A DNA stretch of 30,996 bases from Spirogloea muscicola (GCA_009602725.1 WELB01000166.1:141154-172149), one strand, 5' to 3'. Shown: positions 9,740 to 20,448, counted from the stretch's first letter. Notes: generated from the sequence alone by a model not told the origin. Numbers and translations: made by a program.

Positions 9740-9974
9740 CTGCAGAAAGAAACAGCTTCTTCCATAATGACGGCTATGGCTGTGAGAGGCCAGCCCAAAG
9801 GAGAAAACCTCGTGTATTTGAAACGAACGAAGGCCAAATGACCGAGTACAAAAGCAAGCACATCTGAAGACCTACATGATCTACATCAGATTGACCCGCT
9901 CAGTATCCACGGGTCAAAACATCAAGGTCGCTGATCGATGCCTGAATACTAGATAGCAGATACGAAGCCCTTCT
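9740..9974 (-). pseudogene. Retroelement C-terminus and 3'UTR with type III hairpin tail
   Basis: On the minus strand, SDLDVLTRGY (9903-9932) is followed by a stop at 9900-9902. An untranslated region follows (ATGTGCTTGC, TTTCAAATACACGAGG) that is homologous to 13,489-13,597. It ends with the hairpin GGGCTGGCCTCTCACAGCC (about 9779-9797). The coding part continues upstream at 10,060-10,600 but is split by the insertion at 9975-10,059. Confidence 0.8.
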
Positions 9975-10059
9975 CTTTCTTTGGCTTTGGACATTGTCCA
10001 TTCTTTTTGGGCTGGCTTTGCCAGCCCCTCTTCTCTATGGTGGGCGAGCCCTTTCTTCT
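9975..10059 (+). mobile_element. Hairpin-tail insertion inside another element copy
   Basis: An 85-bp stretch carrying the 7-5-7 hairpin (10,009-10,027) and GGGCGAGCCC. CTTCT at 9970-9974 is repeated at 10,055-10,059. The homologous sites at about 13,404-13,430 and 13,718-13,744 run straight from CTAGTTGGTGACAGAAG into GGCTTCGTA without it, so both empty sites are visible. The insert matches the tail of the 11,048 element (GGACATTGTCCATTCTTTTT) and lies in the opposite orientation to its host copy. Confidence 0.85.
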
Positions 10060-10596
10060 GCCACCAACTAGAGCTCCCCCAGCTTTCTGGTGCAAAGCAT
10101 TAGCCTGAGACGATGGGCATGACAGACGTGTTTTGTAAGGCCACGATGTAGCCGGCCTTCAGGTACACGTCCCGCAGAAGGTCGTGGGACTCGGTCCCCC
10201 CGTGTGCACAGCGAAGCATGTGCGCAGCCTATCCCGCAGCGTCGGCGTTGCGTGCTCCGCACTCACTCTGCATCACCCAACGAGGCAGGGCGGGTGAAGG
10301 CCCAGGGAGCCGGTGGACAGCCGTCCGGAAGACAGCGTCCGGCATGGTCACCGCAATTTAAGTGGGGAGCGCTGTCAACCACGCTGCCGCCCCTGGAAAG
10401 GAGGCCGACAAGACCCGGGCGCGCGGAGGTCGTAGTGAAGAAGGAGCCTGGTCGCCTGGTCGCCTGGAGCCTGGTCGAAAGCCTGGAGCCAGGAGCCTGG
10501 TCGAAAGCTGCCTTCTCCGCCGGCGCCATGTATCGCGCCTGAGCACGCAGGTGGAGGTTGTGGGCGAGGTGCGCAAACGGGACTCGGAGAAGAGAA
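10060..10596 (-). pseudogene. Decayed retroelement middle region
   Basis: Minus-strand segments match the main element in order: RVPFAHLAHNLHLRAQARYM, EKAAFDQA, then LLSASFPGAAAWLTALPT, then AVHRL-like and CECGARNAD...AAHMLRCAHGG-like sequence, and VMPIVSG near 10,110, where it jumps to the C-terminal end at 9974. There are several frameshifts and an internal deletion that removed the nuclease core. A GC-rich repeat (GCCTGGTCG...) near 10,440-10,510 adds to the decay. Confidence 0.75.
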
Positions 10597-10758
10597 AGAG
10601 AGAAGGGGCGCAGTGCACATGAAATTGAAAGGGAGGCCAAATCTAGCCTTACAAATGTCCTTTTTACTGGGTAATGAGCTGGCTAAGGGGGACACTAATA
10701 TCCCCGAGTGAGCACATGCATATCTGACGAGCTATACTGAGGAGCCAAACCACCACCA
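10597..10758 (-). mobile_element. Retroelement C-terminus with type I 3'UTR
   Basis: SDMHVLTRGY (10,698-10,727, minus) is followed by a stop at 10,695-10,697. The untranslated region (TGTCCCCCTTAGCCAGCTCA ... CCTCCCTTTCAATTTCATG) ends with CCTTCTCTCT at about 10,597. This intact link between the coding signature and the 3' end identifies the short inserts at 3814-3929 and 5098-5204 as tails of the same family. Confidence 0.85.
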
Positions 10759-10804
10759 CGGAAGCCATTAGCCTGGGCTAATGGCTTCCGACCAGCACGC
10801 TGGT
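10759..10804. repeat. Two adjacent perfect hairpins
   Basis: The arm CGGAAGCCATTAGCC (10,759-10,773) pairs perfectly with 10,776-10,790 across a 2-nt TG loop. Immediately after, ACCAGC pairs with GCTGGT across a 2-nt loop (10,791-10,804). They lie in what should be coding sequence just upstream of an element C-terminus, where the related copy at 30,990 has no such sequence. Confidence 0.9.
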
Positions 10805-10894
10805 GACTCGCAAGGGGTTAGCAAGGCCCGAAGGGACCAACTGATGGCTGAGCCGCGCGCGGGGTGGCGGGCCGTGGCCGCGACCCGCCACGCC

Positions 10895-11047
10895 AGACCT
10901 GAGGAGAAGAAAAAGAAGGCTCGCCCATAAAGAAAGAGGGGCTGGCAAAGCCAGCCCAAAAAGAATGGACAATGTCCAGAGCCGAAGAATGAGAAGCCGA
11001 GGAAGGACTCCTCTACTCTACCAATCACGACAACGTACTAGGGAAGC
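10895..11047 (-). mobile_element. 3'UTR and hairpin tail of the main retroelement copy
   Basis: It follows the stop of the 11,048-13,005 coding region directly. In minus-strand sense it contains GGACATTGTCCATTCTTTTT, the 19-nt hairpin (10,939-10,957) and GGGCGAGCC, then a CT-rich end near 10,900. The same tail occurs alone at 9975-10,059, which defines the mobile 3' unit. Confidence 0.8.
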
Positions 11048-13207
11048 TCAGTACCCGCGAGTGAGCAACATCAGGTCCGAGTAGCTCGAGGCAGGGAAGG
11101 AGGCACTCCGCCGAGACCCGGAGGCCGCGGCCAGAGCGCGTCCTGCGCGCGTGTGGACAGCGTGGGCAAGGGATCGCTGGAACGATACCGCCAAGCGCAT
11201 GCGAAAGATCTGGGCGAGCGACCCGGCGGCGTTGAAGCCGGGCAGCGCCCCGGGCGGACCCGACCGCCGATCAATAGCCTGACGAGCAAGCCGCTGGAGG
11301 AGATCCAGCCAGCGGCTGCCGAAGGCCCCGTGAACATCTATCGCCAGGGCCGCGAACTCATCACCGACCGGGTGATCGGCATATTTTTTCTCTTTTGCCC
11401 GGGCTGCCAGGCCGACCGCATGCCCTGCAAACGACGCCGACCTGGTGGGGTTGCCGGAGTCGTAGCTGTCCGTTGTCACCACATCAGTGATGATGCGGGG
11501 ACCGCCGCTGGGCAGGATAGCGACCAGGTCGGCGCGCCGGGTGTGCGACCGGCCGTCCTCGCCCCGCAGGATGGGCATGACTGAGGAGCACTCCACCGCC
11601 ACCTTGAAGCCCGCCTCTATGAACACCCCCTGCATACCATCGCGCAAAAGATCATGGGAAGCGGTCCTCTCGCCTCCGTGGGCGCAACGGAGCATGTGCG
11701 CGGCCAGCTCCGCAGGGTCGGCGTGCCGGGCGCCGCACTCGCACTGTGTGACACCTGTAAGGCAGGGAGGGAGGAGCCCCAAGAGCCGATGCACCGCCGT
11801 CCGGTAGACCTCGTCGGGCATGGTAAGTGCGGCATAGAGTGGGAGCGCTTGGAGCCACGCCGCCGCCCCAGGGGAAGAGGCGGAGAGAAGCCGAGCACGC
11901 CCGCGAACGTCAGACGGAGGGAGAAGCTCCACCGCCTGGTCGGAGGCCGCCTTCTCGACCAACGCCGTGAAGCGTGCCTGAGCCCGCAGGTCTGGAGTGT
12001 GGGCGAGGTGCCGGAAAGGAACAGTCTGCTCGGACATGTTGGGGTGGACCTGCAGGAGCCTGTCGCGGGCAGTGCGGAGGGCGACTTGGAAGGGGAATTG
12101 GCCTGTCTCCACATCGGCTGCCGCCCGCTCCAGGGCGCGTTGTCCGTGCACGAGGAACCTCTGACACATGGGGGCGGCCACCTGCGCCCAGCTTCCCAGG
12201 AAGGCCGCCTCACAGACGCGGGCAACTGAGCGGCATCCCAAGCCGCCACGACTGATCGGCAGGCTGGCCTGCAGCTGCGCAGCTTGGGTGGTGAGGAACG
12301 CCGGGTGCTGCACGAGGGAGGCTGCGGCCGCCATAATGCCGGTGTCGAAGGCCTCATACGCTGCCGTCACCGCCGGTGAGGGAAGGACGGTGCGGGCCAG
12401 GTAGTGGGGCCGCTGCGCGATGCACCGGGTCAGCATGGCGGTTGCCAGCTGCATGTCGTTCAGCGTGTGCAGGCGGGCCGCCGGCCGGAGGTGGTCCTGC
12501 AGCCGCCCCTGCAGCTGCTCCGCCACGAAGGCAGGTGCGCCCAGGGGGACGCCGAGGAGAGTGAGGCCCTCGGCCGGTGTCTGGCAGCCCACGGGCAGGC
12601 CCAGGTGGGCTGGCAGGGGACCTGCCGGGGACCAGGCACAGCACTTGTCCGCCCTGATGTCCAGGCCGATCGCGCCCAGCTGCACCTGGAGGGTAGCAAA
12701 GGCTGCCACGACGTCTGCAGGCGGTCCCACCAGAGTGGTATCATCTGGGTACGTCGGCGCCAGCACGCCAGGGTGAGCCGCGACCGTAGCCTGGAGCGCG
12801 CGATGGTGTGCCAGCGCGTAGTAGAATCCAGCGAGTGGATCCCCTTGACGTGCACCCCTGGTGGAGTGGAGGGTCTCCACCGCTCCCCCCTCCGTCCGCC
12901 ACAGCAGGTCACTTGGCCGACCGTACCCCAGCCTGAAGAAGGGTAGAAGGCTGGGGAAGGCCTCTCTCAGCTCCTCCGCAATGACGTCCCGATCAACGCT
13001 ATTGAAGAAGGGCTCGCCCATTGAGGATAGGGGCTGGAAAAGCCAGCCCAAGAAAGAACAAAGTACGAGAAGGGGGCCAGAAGAGAAGAAAGAAAGGGCT
13101 CGCCCATTGAGGATAGGGGCTGGACAAGCCAGCCCAAAAAAGAATGAACAAAGAACGAGAAGGGGGCCAGAGGAAGCCAGAGGAAGCGCTAAGAAACCAA
13201 AGCACAC
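11048..13207 (-). CDS. 5'-truncated non-LTR retroelement protein: reverse transcriptase plus PD-(D/E)XK-like endonuclease
   Basis: The open frame is 719 codons, but the first ~67 are translated tails of another element; true homology begins at FNSVDRD (residues 68-74), the second half of RT motif A, so the motif A aspartate is lost. Motif B (RGARQGDPLAG, 117-127), motif C (TYPDDT, 152-157), motif D (GLDIRADK, 181-188) and motif E (LTLLGVPLG, 215-223) follow. A long thumb/linker leads to a CxC...H...C finger (C489, C491, H504, C508), H518-D519, then E539, RRADLVAI (D560), ITDVV (D575) and K605-K608, resembling the R2-type restriction-like endonuclease. The C-terminus is SDLMLLTRGY. Full elements would nick DNA and reverse-transcribe their RNA there; this copy cannot, lacking motif A and its 5' half. 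It is the best-preserved copy here and has no frame break. Confidence 0.85.
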   Translation of the reverse strand: MCFGFLALPLASSGPLLVLCSFFFGLACPAPILNGRALSFFSSGPLLVLCSFLGWLFQPLSSMGEPFFNSVDRDVIAEELREAFPSLLPFFRLGYGRPSDLLWRTEGGAVETLHSTRGARQGDPLAGFYYALAHHRALQATVAAHPGVLAPTYPDDTTLVGPPADVVAAFATLQVQLGAIGLDIRADKCCAWSPAGPLPAHLGLPVGCQTPAEGLTLLGVPLGAPAFVAEQLQGRLQDHLRPAARLHTLNDMQLATAMLTRCIAQRPHYLARTVLPSPAVTAAYEAFDTGIMAAAASLVQHPAFLTTQAAQLQASLPISRGGLGCRSVARVCEAAFLGSWAQVAAPMCQRFLVHGQRALERAAADVETGQFPFQVALRTARDRLLQVHPNMSEQTVPFRHLAHTPDLRAQARFTALVEKAASDQAVELLPPSDVRGRARLLSASSPGAAAWLQALPLYAALTMPDEVYRTAVHRLLGLLPPCLTGVTQCECGARHADPAELAAHMLRCAHGGERTASHDLLRDGMQGVFIEAGFKVAVECSSVMPILRGEDGRSHTRRADLVAILPSGGPRIITDVVTTDSYDSGNPTRSASFAGHAVGLAARAKEKKYADHPVGDEFAALAIDVHGAFGSRWLDLLQRLARQAIDRRSGPPGALPGFNAAGSLAQIFRMRLAVSFQRSLAHAVHTRAGRALAAASGSRRSASFPASSYSDLMLLTRGY

Positions 13208-13233
13208 AAAGAAAGAAAGCAGCTACAAATCAC
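13006..13233 (-). mobile_element. Two tandem hairpin tails
   Basis: Two tails in the same orientation, with hairpins at 13,031-13,049 and 13,117-13,135, 86 bp apart. Each is preceded on the plus strand by GGGCTCGCCCATTGAGGATA and followed by AGCCCAA(A/G)AAAGAA and GAGAAGGGGGCCAG. The second joins the 3' untranslated region of the copy ending at 13,234. The first abuts the truncated end of the main element at about 13,005, so the main element inserted into, or was joined to, an older tail. Confidence 0.85.
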
Positions 13234-13360
13234 TCAGTAACCCCTGCTAAGCAGCCGCAAATCCGAGAGGCTAGGGTCCTGAAAGTGGGTCCCCTGGCCA
13301 GAGCCAAAGGCAGCAGCAAGAGCCCGGCCGGCACGAAGGTGCAGCGCACGGGAGGCCCCC
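13234..13360 (-). pseudogene. Retroelement C-terminal fragment
   Basis: The minus strand reads RAGRALAAAFGSGQGTHF, then QDPSLSDLRLLSRGY and a stop at 13,234-13,236. It closely resembles the copies ending at 9277 and 30,641 (shared GPTFRT/GTHFQ region), which makes a subfamily distinct from the 11,048 copy. It is cut off upstream near 13,360. Confidence 0.85.
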
Positions 13361-13388
13361 TCGTCTCCGGCTGGGCGAGCGGCTGGGC

Positions 13389-13597
13389 GAAAGCTGGGCG
13401 AGCTCTAGTTGGTGACAGAAGGGCTTCGTACCAGACATCTAGTATTCATGCATCGGTTAGCGACCTTTATGTTTTGACCCGTGGATTTTGAGCGGGTCAA
13501 CCTGCTGTAGGTTATGTAGATATTTAGATGTGCTTGCTTGCCTTTGTACTTGGCCATTGGCCTATGTTTGTTTCAAATACACGAAATTTTCCTCGTC
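13389..13597 (+). pseudogene. Retroelement C-terminus and 3'UTR, first copy of a 209-bp direct repeat
   Basis: SDLYVLTRGF (13,459-13,488) is followed by a stop at 13,489-13,491 and the untranslated region with ATGTGCTTGC and GTTTCAAATACACG. The coding part immediately before it is a deleted version (GAAAGCTGGGCGAGCTCTAG) shared with 9960-10,090. It is the uninserted counterpart of the tail insertion at 9975-10,059. Confidence 0.85.
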
Positions 13598-13702
13598 TCC
13601 GGCTGTTTCCGGCTGAAATGGGCTTGCCAGCTGCATATTTGTCGTTCTTGCGACGTCGAGTTTCGGCCTTTTGCAGCGAGCTCAGGCTAATGCCTTGCAT
13701 CA

Positions 13703-13911
13703 GAAAGCTGGGCGAGCTCTAGTTGGTGACAGAAGGGCTTCGTACCTGACATCTAGTATTCATGCATCGGTTAGCGACCTTTATGTTTTGACCCGTGGAT
13801 TTTGAGCGGGTCAACCTGCTGTAGGTTATGTAGATATTTAGATGTGCTTGCTTGCCTTTGTACTTGGCCATTGGCCTATGTTTGTTTCAAATACACGAAA
13901 TTTTCCTCGTC
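13703..13911 (+). pseudogene. Second copy of the 209-bp direct repeat
   Basis: It matches 13,389-13,597 at a constant 314-bp offset with one mismatch seen (CCAGAC versus CCTGAC). It includes SDLYVLTRGF and its stop at 13,803-13,805. Such near-identity points to a recent local duplication, not an independent insertion. Confidence 0.9.
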
Positions 13912-14006
13912 GAGGGTTTTGTTTGCACTAGCCTCTGCTTTGAACAATGTATTGGCTTGAATAAGCCTCCCTTTCAATTTCATGCGCACCGCCCGCCTTC
14001 TCTCTT
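13912..14006 (+). mobile_element. Type I retroelement tail
   Basis: It contains AACAATGTATTGGCTTGAAT, CCTCCCTTTCAATTTCATGC and the end CCTTCTCTCT, homologous to the reverse complements of 5098-5204 and 30,793-30,901. It directly follows the 209-bp repeat in the same orientation. Confidence 0.8.
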
Positions 14007-14649
14007 TGTGAGCAGGGTTCAGGGGGCACGCCGGGGGGTCCGGGGTTTAAGCACCTCGGGCGTCTCTTCGCCTAAACACCGTTCGCTATTCACCAACCCC
14101 GCCGCTGCTGCCGTTTGCCCCTCTTGCCACTAGGCCACCTCCGCCTCCCCCCTCCGCCTCCAGCCTGCTCGAGCTCGGCTGAGCCGCTGCTGTGCAAGCA
14201 TCGCCAGCGGCCCTGACGTAGTCGCCGCAGCCTGACCCAACACGAGCGCGCCTTTGTGCCTGGCGCCATAATTGGCTGAGCACGCGCGGCATGCAGCTAC
14301 AGCGGGTGCCAGCAGCGGCGGCCCAGTGAGGACCGTCCCTCCGAGGCCAGCGCAGCCTGGCCGTCACCACTGGCAGTGGGCCGCAGACCTCGACCTGGCC
14401 GATGCGGTCCACAGAGTGAAGGCGCTCCCACTTCTGCGCCGCGTTTCCTTGGATGGGCGCGCCCACATGACATGGCGCAGCAGCAGTACTGTGTGCTCTT
14501 CGGTTGGCCACGCTGGCGAGCTCTTGCAGGCCGTGCAAGCGCTGGACAGACTCCTCGCTGGCGCGCCAGCGTCCACGGCAAGCAGACGAGCCTTGGAGTT
14601 CCTCCATCCCAAGGCATGTGCATCCCCACCCCCTTGACTGCCCACCTTT
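14007..14649. other. Probable decayed retroelement RT region
   Basis: Plus-strand frames (for example SSSTVCSSVGHAGELLQAVQ near 14,480) may align weakly with the RT region after motif C, upstream of the clearer pseudogene that follows. The match is too weak to place motifs. No host gene is recognised. Confidence 0.35.
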
Positions 14650-16017
14650 GAGCCGCAAGACGGAAGGTGATCCTCGATGCCGCTGCCCTCCGCAAGGCAC
14701 TCCAGGGCGGCCGATGTGAAGCCGCAGGTGGCCCCTCCCACACACTCACGGGGCATCTGCGAGAGCTCTTCTTGGAGGAGGACGAGCCAGGTATCCGGGC
14801 CTCGCTCCATCAAAGTTTGTTGGCAGATTCGCCTGTCCTTCAGCCAGCACTTCTGCTTCTTCCTCTTCCATTAGCCATTAGATACCATTCCTTTCCAGAG
14901 GTGCTGGCAAGGTACGGGGCATTTGGCATGGGCGTCATGGCGAGCCTGGCGGCCCTCATCAGACACCGGGCCTTCCTCACCTCTCCAGCTGCCAGGCAAC
15001 TCTGCCCTGCCCTTCGGCTATGGTAGCCTAGGCTGCTGACCGCTTGCCTACACTTGCAAGGCAAGGTACCTGGGCAGCTGGCGCAGGTCCCCTTTCAGGT
15101 GTCCCCGCAGCTTCCTCCTCCATGTTCACTGTACGCTGAAGCAGGCGGTTGCTGAAGTGCAGACGGGCTCGCTGCCGTTCCAGACGACTCTCCGCTCGGC
15201 TCACAACGAGCTGCTGGATGAGCACCCAGACCTGGCAGGCGATGCAGTCCCCCTTTGTGCACTTCAAGCACACCGCCGACCCCTTGTGCTCAGACGCACT
15301 GTGCTGCCGAGCTGGACAAGACATTCTTCACAACGACAGCTTCTCCCTGAGGCGGGTCTGCGAGGGCGTGCATGGCCGCGGACGTCGTCGTACCCTGGAG
15401 CTGCGGCATGGCTCATTGCTCGTTTTATCTATGGTGTGCTGTGATACCAGATCAGGCCTTCCGCACAGGAGTCCACCGCCTCCTTGGCCTTCCTCCGCCT
15501 GGCCTCCTGAGGGTGTTGCAGTGCAAATGAGGTAAACAGGGGGACGGATGCAGGGGAACTGGCGGCACACTTTCTCCGATGTGCACATGGAGTGGAGCGG
15601 ACAGCAGCCCGTGTCCTCCACTGGGAGTTTGGCATCTTCCTGGAGGCTGGATAGCATGTGGTCATGTGGAATGCATCCTCCATGCCCATCCAGATCAGGG
15701 CTGACTGGCTATTAGCACAGCAGGTCGACCTGGTGGCCACCATGCCGGGTGGGGGGCCACAGATCCTCGCAGAAGTGGAATTCAATGATGCAGGCTGACT
15801 TCATCGCCGCGGGCTCTCTGGCCCCTGATGTACCGCATGCGGTACATCATGCGGTACACATGCGGTACCTCTCCATCTTCTTGCAGCGTTCTTTGGCTCA
15901 CGCTTTAGCATCTGCGAGCAGGCCGTGCCCCCCTGGCTGCCGCCTCCGGCTATGAATGGGGGGACGCCTATCCGGCTGTGAGGGTTTTCGGACTTGCAGC
16001 TGCTGACTAGGGCGTTG
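14650..16017 (+). pseudogene. Decayed retroelement copy (RT thumb to C-terminus)
   Basis: In order it keeps FGMGVMASLAALIRHRAFLT (for DTGIMAAAASLVQHPAFLT), QTGSLPFQTTLRSAHNELL, SSYPGAAAWLIARFIYGVL, VHRLLGLPPPGL, a finger remnant around 15,550-15,590 (AAHFLRCAHG), then WNASSMPIQIRADW, VDLVATMPGGGPQILAEV and the terminal SDLQLLTRAL (15,988-16,017). These lie in different frames with several stops, so the copy is dead. Its order and content confirm the domain layout of the main element. Confidence 0.85.
15830..15870. repeat. 11-bp tandem repeat with palindrome inside the pseudogene
   Basis: TGTACCGCATGCGGTACA (15,830-15,847) is a perfect 18-bp palindrome, followed by two more CATGCGGTAC units at about 11-bp spacing. 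It corresponds to the FRMRLAVSF segment of the protein, where a small expansion has shifted the frame. Confidence 0.85.
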
Positions 16018-16436
16018 TTTCTGGGCGGCCATCCTTAGTGATTGCTTACTATACGCGTGCTGTTCGTTCTCTTCTGGACCTTGTGATTATTGGTGGGCTG
16101 GCTTTTCACAGCCCTCGACCCCTTCAGAAGACGAGCTGCTTCTCTGTCACAGCCAGCGCTCCTGTGGTAAGAGCTGTTTTTGTACAGCCCTCGCCCCCTC
16201 ACTGGAGCTGCTTCTTCCTGCACGACGCCCGCTCTAACAAGCAGTTCCGCGCTCCGTCTCATGGATCCATGGTTCATCCTCTTGGGGCGGGCCCTTCACA
16301 GCCGTCATCTTCTCTTCCAGAGAAAGAGCTTTTCCATGTTAGGCAGTGGCTGTGCAAGGCCAGCCCAAAGAAGGAGCAGCTTTCTATGTAAGGCAATGGC
16401 TGTGAGAGGCCAGCCCAAAGACGAGAAAAAGGTAGC
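16018..16436. mobile_element. Retroelement 3'UTR and mixed-orientation type III tails
   Basis: A plus-sense hairpin GGGCTGGCTTTTCACAGCCC (16,095-16,114) follows the pseudogene C-terminus. Two minus-sense hairpins lie near 16,346-16,366 and 16,398-16,418 (GGCTGTGCAAGGCCAGCCC, GGCTGTGAGAGGCCAGCCC), each followed by AAAG. The opposite orientations mean separate insertions. Confidence 0.7.
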
Positions 16437-16560
16437 CCTGACTCACAAGGGGCCGACGGCTGTGGCAGGCCGCGCCTGGGCTGCTGTCTCCGGATCCCGA
16501 CAGGACGACGCTTTTCCGCCATCTACTCATTTCAATCTGCACTTGCTGACTGGACATTGT
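16437..16560 (+). pseudogene. Retroelement C-terminal fragment
   Basis: GPTAVAGRAWAAVSGSRQDD, then AFPPSTHFNLHLLTGHC matches RAGRALAAASGSRR...SDLMLLTRGY of the main element. It lies about 300 bp upstream of the MAP kinase start codon. A still weaker trace (HLRTWLALAAAR) at about 16,698-16,733 may be another decayed copy. Confidence 0.7.
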
Positions 16561-16839
16561 AGCCCACGCCCACTTGCAGAAGCCAGATGGTTGGCTTGGT
16601 GCTTTCCGGCCCGTTCTCTCACCTTGTACAATCTCTGTCGTCTCCCGTCGCCTGCGCTTGGGCCCGCTCCCCGCGGAGTTCCACGAGCCCGTCAGCACCT
16701 CCGCACCTGGCTGGCTCTCGCAGCCGCTCGTTAGATATCAGCAGCCGCAATCTCATTATCTCTTGTGGGTAACTCTGCGCTAAGTCGGCCCGCGGGTGTC
16801 GGCCCCCCCCCCACGGGGCGGGCGCCGCCGGGGCCGGGC

Positions 16840-16851
16840 ATGGCGCCGTGA
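16840..16851 (+). promoter_or_regulatory. Possible three-codon upstream ORF of the MAP kinase mRNA
   Basis: ATG GCG CCG TGA lies 12 nt before the kinase ATG at 16,863. If transcription starts upstream of it, it would place a minimal uORF in the leader. The transcription start is not known from sequence. Confidence 0.3.
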
Positions 16852-18954
<2,103 letters not shown>

Positions 18955-20379
18955 TTAGCCAAAGCCCTCTCGAGCCACAACAGCTGTAGGATCAGCTTAA
19001 ATCACAGGGCATGACTAGGCAATGCCTCTGGGTTCAAGGTATAGGTTGCTGAGCCATGTGCAAGAACTATGTGGCGCTTGCACATGTCGGACCGCTGCGA
19101 TGCACAGTCAATCTGCAGCTCTAAGCACGTAGTCGTTACAGTACCTAGGATTGAGTAGATTGTTGCATTAGTCCGCCAACCTCTGTGCACACGATCTTGT
19201 CTTGACCATCAATTCGCCTTTTCATTAGTCTGAGGCGCCACCAAGCAGCTAGGCCTTCTGCTTCATGTCGGAAAGCGAAGTGGTGAGCGGGGAAGCAGGG
19301 TCGTGCTGTGCGTCGCCCGGTGCAGGTCATGGGTAGTCCAGGCTAGACATGTCCGGCTTGCAACCAATTCTGACCAGCGTGTGTTGCTCTCGGGAAGGCC
19401 AGCTGGAGTGAGAGGACCACTTGTGTTCTCTGCTCCGAGTAGCAGAGGAAGAATGAAGGCTCAAAGAGGCAACTACACTTGAACAAAGGAAAGGTGCGGA
19501 TTGTCTCAAATGGTCAGGATCCACCCAGAAAGTGGCGCCCCAGAGCAACTGGCGAGCTCTTTCCATGATTGTGCTGCCGGTCGTACGCCGCGCGACCCTG
19601 CAGCCAAGGCGGGGCCCGCTACCCTTATCTGGATGGATGTGTCAGTGATTGAAGGTATCAGTATTGATAATACTGAAGTATTATGAAATACCGGATCACA
19701 GGCACCAGGCTTCGGGGAGAGCGGTTAACGGTTCCAATGGCACCCAGTGGCTTGCGCCTGGACTGGCAGGAAGACAGTGGCTATCCCAGAAGAAAGAGAG
19801 AGAGTGGCTCTCAAAGGGGGCGAGGCTGTGAACTCCCCATTGGGAGTGGCCACTTCTTGTCTGTGAACATCTGACCCGAGAAGCATTGACGAGCAGGAAG
19901 GAGCAGTGCCTCCTTCGCCTCACCCAGGGAAAGACTGTCGCTCCTCCTACCGCCGGTCCACCCGAGTCCTCTCGCGGCCCGGCAGGGCGCCCTGGTCCAC
20001 GCCTCCGGCGGGCTGGGCGCCCGCCGGCGGGAGAAGAAGCAAGGGCAAGGCGCGCGGTGCCCACGACATAGACGAGCACCAATTCCCCATGCTACGATGG
20101 CCAAAGCAAAGGCAGCACACTGTTAGCAATCAAGCCGGGGAACGGGACACGGGCGGAATTGGGCAGCCAAGCCAGGGACCCCGAGAACGAGACGGTAAGG
20201 CCCCGTCGGCACAACGGCGGAAGCTAGTGGGGAGACGAGGCGGGCGCGCCTTCTGGCCCCGCCGCTTCGCCGTCGCCGCCCAAACGGCAACAGCCCCCAG
20301 CCTCGACGTCAGGCCCCGGGCACCTACCGCCGCCGGCTCCGCCGCGGAGCCCGCCGCCGCCGCCGCCGTCGCCGCCACN
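18955..20379. other. Intergenic region and GC-rich 5' leader of the flippase gene
   Basis: I see no gene family and no retroelement signature in 18,955-20,100. A perfect small inverted repeat, CAGTATT-GAT-AATACTG, lies at about 19,659-19,675 in an AT-rich patch. From 19,960 onward the sequence becomes strongly GC-rich with GCC runs, like a promoter/5' leader. Open frames across it are not supported. One ambiguous base (n) sits at 20,379. Confidence 0.5.
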
Positions 20380-20414
20380 ATGGAGAACGGCGGCGGCGAC
20401 CGCCTGCCAACGTT

Positions 20415-20448
<34 letters not shown>

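Noticed and set aside
16716-16745. A fourteenth C-terminal signature (SSRNLIISCG)
   Set aside because: It aligns only loosely with SDLxLLTRGY and could be chance; left out of the count.
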